A DNA stretch of 64,000 nt from Nocardioides sp. URHA0032 (GCF_000620645.1 NZ_JIAV01000020.1:62001-126000), one strand, 5' to 3'. Positions 33,662 through 42,652 are shown, numbered from the stretch's first letter. A program made the numbers and translations. Notes: generated by a model not told the origin, from the sequence alone.

Positions 33662-36325
33662 GTGACGAACCCCGCCCCGGACCTGGTCGCAGCGTTGCGC
33701 CAGCGGGGGGTCTCGGACGTCGACGACTCGACGCTCACCCGGGCGCTCTACTCCTCCGACGCGTCGTTGTACCGGGTGGTGCCGCAGGTCGTCGTCCGGC
33801 CGCGGCACGCCGACGAGCTGGACGCGATCCTCGACGCCTCGGCGGAGACCGGCGCGCCGGTCACGATGCGCGGCGCCGGCACCTCGATCGCGGGCAACGC
33901 GGTCGGCGCCGGCATCGTCGTGGACACGGTGCGGCACCTGAACGCCGTCCTCTCGGTGGACCCGGACGCCCGGACCGCCGTCGTGCAGCCGGGGGTGGTG
34001 CACGCCGACCTCCAGCGCGCGGCCGCGCCGTACGGGCTGCGCTTCGGGCCGGACCCGTCGACGCACACGCGCTGCACGATCGGCGGGATGATCGGCAACA
34101 ACGCGTGCGGCTCGCGGGCGCTCGGCTACGGCCGCACGGTCGACAACGTGGTCGAGCTCGACGTCGCGTACGGCGTCGGCGCCACCGACGTCGAAGCACG
34201 GCTCACGGCGCTGGTCGACCAGCACCTCGCCCACGTCCGCACGACGTTCGGCCGGTTCTCCCGGCAGGTGAGCGGCTACTCGCTCGAGCACCTGCTGCCC
34301 GAGAGCGGCCGCTCGGTCGACCGGTTCCTCGTCGGCTCCGAGGGCACGCTCGCCGTGGTCCGCGGCGCCACCGTCCGGCTGGTCGAGGACGACCCGGACC
34401 GCCGGCTGGTGGTGCTCGGCTACCCGTCGATGGCCGACGCCGCCGACGCCGTCCCCGCCCTGCTGGCGGCGGCTCCGGCCATGACCGCGTGCGAGGGCCT
34501 CGACTCCCGGATCGTCGACCTCGTCCCGGGCGCCCCGGAGCTCCCGCGCGGCGCCGGCTGGCTGTTCGTCGAGGCGCGCGGCGCCGACACGGCCGCGGTG
34601 GTGGCGGCCGCCGGCGCGCTCGGCCACCGGGTCGTCGAGGACGCCGCCGAGGCCGCCGCGCTGTGGCGGATCCGCGAGGACGGCGCCGGGCTCGCGGCGC
34701 GCTCGCTGTCGCGGCCGGCGTACTCCGGGTGGGAGGACGCCGCGGTGCCGCCGGAGCGGCTCGGCGCGTGGCTCCGGGACTTCGACGAGCTGCTGAAGGA
34801 GCACGGCCTGGACGGCGTGCCGTACGGCCACTTCGGTGACGGCTGCGTTCACGTGCGGATCGACTTCCAGTTCGCGGACGGCGGGCTGGCGTTCCGCGAG
34901 TTCCTCACCGCGTGCGCACTGAGGCTGAAGGAGCACGGCGGCTCGCTGTCCGGCGAGCACGGCGACGGGCGGGCGCGCTCGGAGCTGCTCGCGACGATGT
35001 ACGACGAGGAGTCGCTCGCGTTGTTCCGCGCGGTCAAGGACGTGTGCGACCCCCGCGGCCTGCTGAACCCCGGCAACATCGTCGACCCCGCGCCGCTGGA
35101 CGCCGACCTCCGACCGACCCGGCCGCGGCCGTCGATCCCGCTCGCGGACGCGGTGCACCGCTGCACCGGCGTCGGGAAGTGCGTGGCGCCGCGGACCAAC
35201 GGCGTGATGTGCCCGTCCTACCTCGCCACCCGCGAGGAGAAGGACTCGACCCGAGGCCGGTCGCGGGTGCTGCAGGAGGCGCTCGACGGCTCGCTCGTGC
35301 ACGGGCTCGCCGACCCCGCGGTGCACGAGGCCCTCGACCTCTGCCTGTCCTGCAAGGGCTGCGCCTCGGACTGCCCGACCGGGGTGGACATGGCGACCTA
35401 CAAGGCCGAGGCGCTGCACGCGACCTACGCCGGCAGGCGGCGGCCGCGCAGCCACTACCTGCTCGGCCGGCTGCCGACCTGGGCCCGACGGGCCGCGCCG
35501 ATGGCGACGACCGCGAACCGGCTGATGAGGCTCGCCCCCGTCGCCCGGCTCGCGAAGGCGACGGCCGGCATCGACCAGCGCAGGTCGATCCCGGCCTTCG
35601 CTCCCCGCACGCTGCGGCGCACGACGGGGGTCCCCGACGTGGTCCCCGACGTGTGGATCTGGGCGGACTCCTTCACCAACCACTTCTTCCCCGCCAATGC
35701 GCTGGCCGCGATCGACTTCCTGGCCTCGGTCGGCGTCACCGCTCGGGTGATCGCGGACGACGCGTGCTGCGGGCTGACCTGGATCTCGACCGGGCAGCTC
35801 GACCAGGCCCGCACGATCCTGTCGCGAACGGTGCGGACGCTCACGCCGTACGTCGACTCCGGGGTGCCGGTGGTGGGGCTCGAGCCGTCCTGCCTCGCGA
35901 CGCTGCGCAGCGACGCGGAGGAGCTCGCGGGTTCGGCGGTCGGGGTGCTGACGTTCGCCGAGCTGCTGGAGCGGCTGGACGTGCCGCTGCCGTCGCTGGC
36001 GGGCGTCGAGGTGGTCGCGCAGCCGCACTGCCACCACGCGTCGGTCCTGGGCTGGGCGGCGGACCGGCGGATCCTCGAGAAGGCCGGCGCCCGGGTCACC
36101 CAGGTGGCCGGCTGTTGCGGGCTGGCCGGGAACTTCGGGATGGAGAAGGGGCACTACGAGGTGTCCGTGGCGGTGGCGGAGACGCACCTGCTGCCCGCCG
36201 TGCGCGCGAACCCCGGCGCCGTCGTCCTCGCCGACGGGATGTCCTGCCGGGTCCAGCTCGACGACCTCAGCGGGACCCCCACGATGCACCTGGCCGAGCT
36301 GCTCGCTTCTACACTCAGGGCGTGA
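33662..36325 (+). CDS. YdiJ-like FAD-linked oxidase / Fe-S (GlpC-like) fusion
   Basis: An 887-residue fusion. The N-terminal PCMH-type FAD domain (RGAGTSIAGNAVG; IGGMIGNNACGSRALGYGR) is followed by the FAD-linked oxidase C domain (YGHFGDGCVHVRIDF; GEHGDGRARSELL), a ferredoxin region (CTGVGKC ... CPSY; CLSCKGCASDCPTGV) and two CCG-type cysteine-rich regions (DDACCGLTW, VAGCCGLAGNFGMEKGHY). This is the layout of E. coli YdiJ, reported as a D-2-hydroxyglutarate dehydrogenase, and of related D-lactate dehydrogenases. It starts at GTG 33662, 1 bp after the Fe-ADH stop, so the pair is an operon. Confidence 0.85.
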   Translation: MTNPAPDLVAALRQRGVSDVDDSTLTRALYSSDASLYRVVPQVVVRPRHADELDAILDASAETGAPVTMRGAGTSIAGNAVGAGIVVDTVRHLNAVLSVDPDARTAVVQPGVVHADLQRAAAPYGLRFGPDPSTHTRCTIGGMIGNNACGSRALGYGRTVDNVVELDVAYGVGATDVEARLTALVDQHLAHVRTTFGRFSRQVSGYSLEHLLPESGRSVDRFLVGSEGTLAVVRGATVRLVEDDPDRRLVVLGYPSMADAADAVPALLAAAPAMTACEGLDSRIVDLVPGAPELPRGAGWLFVEARGADTAAVVAAAGALGHRVVEDAAEAAALWRIREDGAGLAARSLSRPAYSGWEDAAVPPERLGAWLRDFDELLKEHGLDGVPYGHFGDGCVHVRIDFQFADGGLAFREFLTACALRLKEHGGSLSGEHGDGRARSELLATMYDEESLALFRAVKDVCDPRGLLNPGNIVDPAPLDADLRPTRPRPSIPLADAVHRCTGVGKCVAPRTNGVMCPSYLATREEKDSTRGRSRVLQEALDGSLVHGLADPAVHEALDLCLSCKGCASDCPTGVDMATYKAEALHATYAGRRRPRSHYLLGRLPTWARRAAPMATTANRLMRLAPVARLAKATAGIDQRRSIPAFAPRTLRRTTGVPDVVPDVWIWADSFTNHFFPANALAAIDFLASVGVTARVIADDACCGLTWISTGQLDQARTILSRTVRTLTPYVDSGVPVVGLEPSCLATLRSDAEELAGSAVGVLTFAELLERLDVPLPSLAGVEVVAQPHCHHASVLGWAADRRILEKAGARVTQVAGCCGLAGNFGMEKGHYEVSVAVAETHLLPAVRANPGAVVLADGMSCRVQLDDLSGTPTMHLAELLASTLRA

Positions 36326-36405
36326 ACCCCCGCCACCGCCGCCTCGTCATCCCGATCGCGCTGGCGGCGCTGCTGGTGATCGTCGTCCTGGCCGCGGTGC
36401 TGTGA
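36322..36405 (+). CDS. 27-residue single-helix membrane ORF
   Basis: GTG 36322 overlaps the stop of the oxidase gene (GTGA), and its own stop touches the methyltransferase start (TGATG). The product is a basic N terminus (VNPRHRRL) and one hydrophobic helix of about 20 residues. TACACT (36310-36315) lies exactly 6 nt upstream, the leaderless spacing used elsewhere in this window. Such tiny membrane proteins are easily missed; conservation would decide whether it is real. Confidence 0.45.
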   Translation: MNPRHRRLVIPIALAALLVIVVLAAVL

Positions 36406-37598
36406 TGGACGAGCCGCTGCTGCGCGCGCTGAACCGGATGCGCGGGTTCATCCTCGACCCCGACGTCCTGGTCAAGGCCGTCGCGTCGGGCAAGCAGAAG
36501 GGGACGCAGCCGACCTGGCGGCGGGCCGAGCTGCGCTACGTCGACCTCAGGGCCGGCCGGCACCTGCAGGTCACGACGTACGACGCGACCCAGGCGCACA
36601 CCGCCAACCACGTCGGTGAGGCGGCGCGGGACGCGGTGGACGCGCTCCTGGACGAGCCGTTCGGCAACTGGCACGTCGACACGACGACGCAGTCGCACCA
36701 GGTGCGGGTGACCAAGAAGCTCGAGGCGGTCGTGCACACCACCGACCGCACGGAGCCGGTCGAGGCCGAGCGCGGGCACGACCGGGACAAGTCCCGGCTG
36801 CTGGCCGAGGACGACCCGGTCTTCGTCGCGCTCGGCATCTCCGACGCGTCCGGTCGGCTGAAGCCGAGCCGGCAGGCGAAGTACCGCCAGGTCGAGGAGT
36901 TCCTGCGGCTGCTCGACGCCTCGATCACGGACGCGCTGGAGAAGGGCCACCTGCGCCGGCCCACGGCCGACGACCCGCTGCGGATCGTGGACCTCGGCTG
37001 CGGCAACGCCTACCTGACCTTCGCCGCCGAGCGGTACCTGTCGCAGAAGCTGCCGGTGCGGCTCACGGGCGTGGACGTGAAGGAGCAGTCGCGCGAGCAC
37101 AACGCGGCGGTGGCCGCGGAGCTCGGCGTGGACGCCGAGTTCGTGGTCGGCACGATCGGCGGTGTCGTGCTCGACCCCGCGCCCGAGGTGGTGCTGGCGC
37201 TGCACGCCTGCGACACCGCGACCGACGAGGCGCTGGCGCAGGCGGCCGCGTGGGAAGCGCAGCTCGTCCTCGCCGCGCCGTGCTGCCACCACGACATCGC
37301 CGCCCAGCTGCGCAGGGCACCGACGCCCGCGCCGTACGCGATGGTCACCCGGCACGGCATCCTCCGCGAACGGCTGGCGGACACGCTGACCGACGCGCTG
37401 CGCGCATCGCTGATGCGGCAGCAGGGCTACCGCGTCGACGTGGTGCAGTTCGTCGAGAGCCAGCACACGCCGCGGAACACCATGCTGCGCGCCGTCCGGG
37501 CCGGGGGACCGGTGAAGGGCGGCTCGGTGCGCAAGGAGTACGACGACCTCGTCGCCACGTGGGGGCTGCAGCCGAAGCTGGCCGAGCTGCTGGCGTGA
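36405..37598 (+). CDS. SAM-dependent methyltransferase (METTL25-like)
   Basis: A 397-residue protein. The N-terminal 170 residues are a helical and basic region. A Rossmann-type methyltransferase follows with motif I IVDLGCGNAYLTFAAE (about 193-208), the acidic end of strand 2 LTGVDVKE, LALHACDTATDEAL and APCCHHDI. The last two resemble the METTL25/RRNAD1 group. The substrate is unknown, possibly RNA or protein. ATG 36405 is used because it gives the TGATG coupling seen at other junctions here; GTG 36402 directly before it is possible. Confidence 0.75.
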   Translation: MDEPLLRALNRMRGFILDPDVLVKAVASGKQKGTQPTWRRAELRYVDLRAGRHLQVTTYDATQAHTANHVGEAARDAVDALLDEPFGNWHVDTTTQSHQVRVTKKLEAVVHTTDRTEPVEAERGHDRDKSRLLAEDDPVFVALGISDASGRLKPSRQAKYRQVEEFLRLLDASITDALEKGHLRRPTADDPLRIVDLGCGNAYLTFAAERYLSQKLPVRLTGVDVKEQSREHNAAVAAELGVDAEFVVGTIGGVVLDPAPEVVLALHACDTATDEALAQAAAWEAQLVLAAPCCHHDIAAQLRRAPTPAPYAMVTRHGILRERLADTLTDALRASLMRQQGYRVDVVQFVESQHTPRNTMLRAVRAGGPVKGGSVRKEYDDLVATWGLQPKLAELLA

Positions 37599-38374
37599 TG
37601 CTGGTCGCGGACTTCGCCTGGCAGGACCCGGCCATCGTCGAGTCCAGCGGGCTGGTGGTCAGCGACGGGCTCTTCGTGACCGTGAACGACTCCGGCGACA
37701 CCGGCCGGGTCTTCACCGTGGACGCCGCGGGCACGACCGTCGGCGTGACCTCGTGGCCGACCGAGCCCACCGACGCCGAGGCGCTGGCGCCCGCCGGGCC
37801 GAGCGAGGTATGGGTGGGCGACATCGGCGACAACACCGCGTCGCGGTCGTCGGTCACTGTCATGCGGGTGCCGTTCGGCCCCGGCGACCGGACGGTCACG
37901 CCTCCGGCGTACTCGCTGGTCTACCCGGACGGGCCGCACGACGCCGAGGCGCTGCTCGCGGCGCCGGACGGCCGGCTGCTCGTCGTGTCGAAGGAACTGT
38001 TGGGCGGCGCCGTGTACGCCGCGCCGCAGCACCTGTCGGCGACCGGGCCGAACGAGCTGCAGAAGGTCACCCGGACGATGGGGTTCGTCACCGACGGCGC
38101 GTTCTTCCCGGACGGCCGGCACTACGTGCTGCGTGACTACGGCACGGCGGCCGTGTACACCTACCCGCGCAACGTGCGGGTCGCGTCCTTCCGGCTGCCG
38201 GACCAGCAGCAGGGCGAGGGGATCGCCGTCGACGAGGACGGCTGGGTGCACGTGAGCTCGGAGGGCGAGCACTCCGACGTCCTGCGCGTGGTCTCGGTGT
38301 CGGTGTGGGGCTGGCTGAGCGGGTTTGTCGCGACGGCTTCGCGGCTACTCAGCGGCCGTGGTGCGGCTGCGTAG
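37598..38374 (+). CDS. Beta-propeller-like protein, unknown
   Basis: A 258-residue protein without a signal peptide, built of repeated strand-turn units (SSGLVVSDGLFVTVNDSGDT, VWVGDIGDNTASRSSV, FVTDGAFFPDGRHYVLRDYG). This looks like a five- or six-bladed propeller. The GDIGDN motif recurs in phytase-like and esterase-like propellers, but no catalytic function can be assigned. ATG 37598 overlaps the methyltransferase stop (TGATG). The 3' end overlaps the next gene by 17 bp. Confidence 0.6.
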   Translation: MLVADFAWQDPAIVESSGLVVSDGLFVTVNDSGDTGRVFTVDAAGTTVGVTSWPTEPTDAEALAPAGPSEVWVGDIGDNTASRSSVTVMRVPFGPGDRTVTPPAYSLVYPDGPHDAEALLAAPDGRLLVVSKELLGGAVYAAPQHLSATGPNELQKVTRTMGFVTDGAFFPDGRHYVLRDYGTAAVYTYPRNVRVASFRLPDQQQGEGIAVDEDGWVHVSSEGEHSDVLRVVSVSVWGWLSGFVATASRLLSGRGAAA

Positions 38375-39362
38375 GACCTGTCCAGACGAGCCCGGCTGGA
38401 CCCGGCGGCGGGCCGGGCGCGGGTTCGTCTACCTGGACGAGTCCGGCGATCGGCTGCCGGAGGAGGACGTGGAGCGGATCACGTCGCTGGTCATCCCGCC
38501 CGCGTGGACCGACGTCTGGATCTCGCCGTACGAGAACGGTCACCTGCAGGCGGTCGGCACGGACGGCGCGGGCCGGCGCCAGTACCTCTACCACCCGCAG
38601 TGGCGGGCGCGCCGGGACGCCGAGAAGTTCGACCGGATGCTGGAGTTCGGGCGCGCCCTCACCCGGGCGCGGGAGCGGGTGGTGGCCGACCTGGGGCGCG
38701 ACGGGATGCCGCTCGAGCGCGCGTGTGCAGCCGCCGTACGCCTGCTTGATCTCGGGTACTTCCGGATCGGGAACGACGTGTACGCCGACACCCACGGCTC
38801 TTTCGGACTCACCACCCTCGAGCGCAGGCACGTGCGGAAGCACCGGGGCCGCCTGGTGTTCGCGTTCACCGGCAAGTCCGGGGTCGACCACCGGATCGAG
38901 ATCGACGATCCGGTCGTGATCGAGACGATCGAGATCATGCGGCGCCGCCGGGGCGCCGACGCCCGGCTGCTCGCCTACAAGAACGGCCGGGGCTGGCGCT
39001 CGCTCCTGCCGGAGCTGGTCAACGACTACGTGCGATCCACGACCGGGCTGCAGGCGACCGCGAAGGACTTCCGCACCTGGCACGCGACCGTGCTCGCCGC
39101 CGCGGCCCTCGCCGAGACGCAGGAGCCCGGAGACACGAAGGCCTCGCGCAAGCGCGCCGTCGCCGGTGCGATGAAGGAGGTCTCGGAGTTCCTCGGCAAC
39201 ACCCCGATCCTTGCGCGCTCGTCGTACGTCGACCCGCGGGTCATCGACGCCTACGAGGAGGGCCGGACCGTCGAGCGGGCGACCCGGCGTACCTATGCGG
39301 ACCCCGACGAGCGACAGGCGGCGCTGGAACGTGCGACCGTGAAGCTGATCCGCAATTCTTGA
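38358..39362 (+). CDS. DNA topoisomerase IB (poxvirus-type)
   Basis: A 334-residue type IB topoisomerase, close to the length of other bacterial members. It relaxes supercoils through a 3'-phosphotyrosine intermediate. The likely catalytic residues are present: RKHRGR and FTGKSGVDHR in the core, Arg239 and His242 in FRTWHAT, and Tyr290 in ARSSYVDPRV. GTG 38358 is chosen because TACTCA lies 6 nt upstream (leaderless pattern) and the N terminus RLRRTCPDEPGWTRR fits the family; TTG 38325 and GTG 38361 are alternatives. Confidence 0.88.
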   Translation: MVRLRRTCPDEPGWTRRRAGRGFVYLDESGDRLPEEDVERITSLVIPPAWTDVWISPYENGHLQAVGTDGAGRRQYLYHPQWRARRDAEKFDRMLEFGRALTRARERVVADLGRDGMPLERACAAAVRLLDLGYFRIGNDVYADTHGSFGLTTLERRHVRKHRGRLVFAFTGKSGVDHRIEIDDPVVIETIEIMRRRRGADARLLAYKNGRGWRSLLPELVNDYVRSTTGLQATAKDFRTWHATVLAAAALAETQEPGDTKASRKRAVAGAMKEVSEFLGNTPILARSSYVDPRVIDAYEEGRTVERATRRTYADPDERQAALERATVKLIRNS

Positions 39363-39365
39363 GCC

Positions 39366-39857
39366 GTGGACATCACGGTCGTCCAGGGCGACATCACGAC
39401 CCAGCAGGTCGACGCCGTCGTCAACGCCGCGAACCGTGCGATGCGTGGCGGTGGCGGCGTCGACGGCGCCATCCACCGGGCCGGCGGGCCCGTCGTGCTC
39501 GAGGAGTGCATCGCCCGCTTCCCCCACGGCCTCGCCACCGGTGACGCCGGCTGGACGACCGCCGGGAATCTCCCCGCGCGCTGGGTGATCCACGTGGTCG
39601 GGCCCGACTACACCGCCGGCGAGCGCGACCGGTCGCTGCTGCTCTCCTGCTACTCCCGGGCGCTCGCCGTCGCCGACGAGCTCGGCGCGGCCACCGTCGC
39701 CTTCCCGCTCGTCTCCGCCGGCATCTACGGCTGGCCGAAGGCCGACGCCATCGCCGCCCCCCTCGAGGTCTTCCGCTCCGCCTCCACCTCCGTCACCGAG
39801 GCCCGCCTCGTCGCCTTCGACCGGTCGACGTACGAACAGATACTGTCCGCCGTGTGA
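39366..39857 (+). CDS. Macrodomain protein (ADP-ribose hydrolase, YmdB-like)
   Basis: A 163-residue single macrodomain. The ligand-binding loop VVNAANRAMRGGGGVDGAIH (about residues 19-38) and the second loop PLVSAGIYGWPK are both intact. Members remove acetyl groups from O-acetyl-ADP-ribose or reverse ADP-ribosylation. GTG 39366 is 3 bp after the topoisomerase stop, with AATTCT 6 nt upstream. The stop overlaps the next start (GTGA). Confidence 0.87.
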   Translation: MDITVVQGDITTQQVDAVVNAANRAMRGGGGVDGAIHRAGGPVVLEECIARFPHGLATGDAGWTTAGNLPARWVIHVVGPDYTAGERDRSLLLSCYSRALAVADELGAATVAFPLVSAGIYGWPKADAIAAPLEVFRSASTSVTEARLVAFDRSTYEQILSAV

Positions 39858-40300
39858 GGCTCCTGCTCGCGGCCCTGCTGCTCGCGCTCGCGGGCTGCTC
39901 GTCGTCCCCGTCCTCCGCGTCCCCCGACCCGGTCGTCGCCCCCGACTCCTGGCTCGGCATGCCGCCCGGCGACGCCCGCGCCTTCCACGGTCCCGGCGGC
40001 AAGCTGATCCTGATCGCCGTCGACGAGACCTACGCCATCGACGGCACGAACGCCTCCGCCGTCACCTGGGAGCTCGGCGACCACTACACCACCGACTACT
40101 GGGTCCAGGCTGACGACGGCACCGTGCAGTGGTACGGCCGCAGGGGCTCCTGGCGCGCGGGTCGTCAGGGAGAGGAACCCCGCGACGTACCGATCGTCGA
40201 CGGCACCGCGACGTTCGGCGACCGAACCATCACCGTCGGCGACGACGGTCCGACGCAGCTCGAGACGCCCGACGGCGTCTACGAGCCGAGCGGTGGTTGA
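39854..40300 (+). CDS. Small lipoprotein, unknown
   Basis: A 148-residue lipoprotein with signal sequence and lipobox ALAGC (Cys about residue 15), then a Ser/Pro linker and a domain with repeated strand patterns (YAIDGTNASAVTWELG, YWVQADDGTVQWYGRRG). GTG 39854 overlaps the macrodomain stop, and TACTGT (39841-39846) lies 7 nt upstream, so it may also have its own leaderless transcript. Its last 22 bp overlap the end of the convergent kinase-like gene. No family is recognised. Confidence 0.65.
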   Translation: MRLLLAALLLALAGCSSSPSSASPDPVVAPDSWLGMPPGDARAFHGPGGKLILIAVDETYAIDGTNASAVTWELGDHYTTDYWVQADDGTVQWYGRRGSWRAGRQGEEPRDVPIVDGTATFGDRTITVGDDGPTQLETPDGVYEPSGG

Positions 40301-40839
40301 CGAAGCCCTTCTGCGCCGTCGCCGTGCCGCTCCGCCGCACCACTGTCGGCCAGGCCTGCATGACGCAGGATCTCGTCGACGACGTCCGCGAGCGGTTGCG
40401 TCGCGTCGATCACGACGCCGGTCCGGGGAACGTCTTCCCTGGTCCGGTGCAGTCGGACGATGAGGTCACGCTCCGCCGGCAGCGAACCCCACTCGTCCCG
40501 CGCCCGCTGGTCGAGCCGCCGGAGCAACGTGTCGAGGTCGACATCGAGTACGAAGACCTCGTCGAACAGCTCGATGAAGCTCGAGAAGTTGCGCGAGCCC
40601 CCGCAGAAGAAGGTGACGGGCTCGCGCCGTTCGGCCGCAAGCGCGCGGACGCGACCCACGTCCCAGAGGTGGTGCTCATGCCCGGCGCCGTCGACCGCGT
40701 CGCCGGTCACGGGGTCGCCCTGGTAGGCGAGCTCCGTGTCGCCGTTGACCGCCTGGTAGCCACGTCGGCCCAGCTCGCGACAGACCGAGGTCTTCCCGGT
40801 GCCGGAGACGCCCTCGACCAGGTAGTTGCGGACTCCCAC
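40279..40839 (-). CDS. P-loop nucleotide kinase-like ATPase
   Basis: A 186-residue single-domain P-loop protein. It has Walker A GVSGTGKTS (about residues 9-17), a following RELGRRGYQAVNGDTELAY typical of small-molecule or nucleoside kinases, and a LID-like Arg-rich segment (about 115-150). The phosphate acceptor is unknown. GTG 40839 is taken as start because GACACT lies exactly 6 nt upstream on the same strand; longer versions would read through sequence of the neighbouring gene. Confidence 0.65.
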   Translation of the reverse strand: MGVRNYLVEGVSGTGKTSVCRELGRRGYQAVNGDTELAYQGDPVTGDAVDGAGHEHHLWDVGRVRALAAERREPVTFFCGGSRNFSSFIELFDEVFVLDVDLDTLLRRLDQRARDEWGSLPAERDLIVRLHRTREDVPRTGVVIDATQPLADVVDEILRHAGLADSGAAERHGDGAEGLRQPPLGS

Positions 40840-40877
40840 CGAGGCAGTGTCGGCCCGCTCCTGCGCGGGGGCAAGGA

Positions 40878-42098
40878 TCAGTCGAGCGGGACCGTACCGT
40901 CGTGGGTGACGCGGTACCGCCGGTCGTGGGGTCCGGTCCAGGTATAGGTGCCATCGGGGTCGCGTCGGTAGTGCCATCGGCGTCGGGTTTTGGCGCGGTG
41001 GTGGCGTCGGCACAGGGGCGCGAGGTTGGTGGGAGTGGTGGGGCCGAGCGGCCAGGGGATGATGTGGTCGAGGTCGCAGGACCGGGCGTCGGTCTGGCAG
41101 TGCGGGTGCACGCAGTGCCGGTCGCGGAGGATGACCTGTTCCCGCATCCACGGCGGCGGGTCGTGCCGGTCCACGGCGTCGTCGCGGCCCATCCGGAGGA
41201 CGGGGAGGATGTTGACCTGGGAGTGGCCGACCCAGTCCTTGATCCGGGCGATGGTGAGGGGTCCGAGGCGTTCGACGGAGCCGGTGCCGATGGTGTGGTC
41301 GGTCAGGTCGGTGAGGTCGGCGTGCACGATGAGCTTGATCCGCGGGGAGCGGCCGCCGTTCATCTTCCGGGACACGATGCCCACGGCCATGGCCTGGCGC
41401 ACCTCGAGGGGGTCGTCGGTGTCGATGGTGGCGGCCTCGGTGGTGATCTGGTCGTAGAGGTCGGTGAGGTCGTGGGTGTCGCCGGTGATCTGCAGGATCG
41501 AGGTGCCGGCCCAGCGGCCGGGTCCGGCCATCGGTCCGTGGAAGAGCCGGACCTCCCAGTGGGACCGGTCCAGGGCTTCCTCCTGGTCCTGGACCTCGAC
41601 GTCGGTGGCTTCGGCGATGGCCTTCTCGATGGCCCGAGTGCCGCACTTGTCGGCCCGGGGGGCGAGGGCGGCGTCGACGGCGGCGGCCTGGTCGGCGGTG
41701 AGCTGGCTGGTGGCCTGCGCGATCCGGCGGGCCCGCCAGGCGGGCACCTCGAGGGCCTGGACCCGGGCCCAGGTCCGGGGGAGCCGGTGGTGCAGGTCGA
41801 GGGCGTCGGAGATCAGCTGGAGTGCGGCGTGGGCGGTGATCCCGAACGCCGCGGCGAGGGGTTCGGCGGTGAACTCCTCGATGTCGGGGGTGCAGTCGCC
41901 GCCGACGGGGTCGACGTTGCCCAGGGCGGCCTGGTCGGGGTCGGCGGGGTGCAGGTGTGCCCACTGCAGGGCGTACCGCAGGCGGCGGCGGTCGGCCTCG
42001 CGGGACTGGATCTCGGCGTCCTCGCACAGCGCCAGCAGCCAGTCGGCGTCGACGTCGTCGACGCGGATCGGCTGGTGGGTGCGGTCGGTCTCGATCAC
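40878..42098 (-). CDS. DUF222 / HNH endonuclease (13E12 repeat family)
   Basis: A 406-residue protein with an N-terminal DUF222 region (about 20-290) and a C-terminal HNH nuclease motif (CDLDHIIPWPLGPTTPTNLA, then CRRHH), preceded by CVHPHC, which probably completes a zinc site. Proteins of this class are multi-copy in actinobacteria; in Mycobacterium tuberculosis they belong to the REP13E12 repeats. The start is GTG 42098; an upstream in-frame TTG at 42110 is possible. Degenerate tandem repeats begin about 20 bp upstream, which supports a mobile or repeated origin. Confidence 0.8.
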   Translation of the reverse strand: MIETDRTHQPIRVDDVDADWLLALCEDAEIQSREADRRRLRYALQWAHLHPADPDQAALGNVDPVGGDCTPDIEEFTAEPLAAAFGITAHAALQLISDALDLHHRLPRTWARVQALEVPAWRARRIAQATSQLTADQAAAVDAALAPRADKCGTRAIEKAIAEATDVEVQDQEEALDRSHWEVRLFHGPMAGPGRWAGTSILQITGDTHDLTDLYDQITTEAATIDTDDPLEVRQAMAVGIVSRKMNGGRSPRIKLIVHADLTDLTDHTIGTGSVERLGPLTIARIKDWVGHSQVNILPVLRMGRDDAVDRHDPPPWMREQVILRDRHCVHPHCQTDARSCDLDHIIPWPLGPTTPTNLAPLCRRHHRAKTRRRWHYRRDPDGTYTWTGPHDRRYRVTHDGTVPLD

Positions 42099-42117
42099 GT
42101 GTCCACTCAAGCACCGG

Positions 42118-42475
42118 CCACCGACAGCCGGAGGCCCAGAACCCTTGTTTTGACCGGCATGTGAGACACCTTGTCGAATTTTTTCGAGCAGTTCCGGAAG
42201 GCCGGAAAGCCGCCGCAACCAGCCGCCTGCCGCACCCGCTTCGCTGCCTCTCGGTCGCAACCCGACACGAACCCGCAGCCCACCGACAGTCACGCCGAGA
42301 ACCGCTGCTTGAACGGGAGACACTCTCCAAGTCTTTCGGAGCAACCTCAGGGGCTCCTCGAGCAGGTACGACGCCGGCCGGAAGGCCGGGAAGCGGCCGC
42401 AACCAACCGCCCGCCGCACCCGCCTCGCTGCCCGTCGGTCGCAACCCGACACGAGCCCGCAGCCCACGGACAGCC
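42118..42475. repeat. Degenerate tandem repeats upstream of the DUF222/HNH gene
   Basis: CCACCGACAG recurs at 42118 and 42280 and as CCACGGACAG at 42464 (spacing 162 and 184 bp). Between these lie two related long copies (42186-42291 and 42360-42475), both with CCGGAAGGCCGG, GCCGCAACCA and TCGGTCGCAACCCGACACGA. GAGACAC is also repeated (42164 and 42317). The 554 bp from 42099 to 42652 contain no convincing gene. Confidence 0.75.
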
Positions 42476-42652
42476 GCCCCGGATGGACCCCAGACAACGG
42501 TGGCCACGACGGTCGACCCGGGCGGACGGCGAGCCGGGCGACGGCCGCCACCACCTGCCGCAACCACCGCGAATGATGACCACATGGGACGTTCTCGTCG
42601 GTCGGAAGCCGGCGGCCTGTGAGCCGCCGACAAACGTGGGTACCGGCCCCGC

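Noticed and set aside
31210..33738. 842-codon - strand frame extending the GH5 gene over the Fe-ADH gene
   Set aside because: The extension is antisense to a clear enzyme gene; the GH5 start at 32388 has a ribosome-binding site and begins with a signal anchor.
36322..36405. Extension of the methyltransferase start into the 27-residue ORF
   Set aside because: The frame differs; the two are separate and meet at TGATG.
42118..42475. Repeats as terminal inverted repeats of an insertion sequence
   Set aside because: The copies are direct, degenerate and only on one side of the HNH gene; no transposase or target-site duplication is visible.
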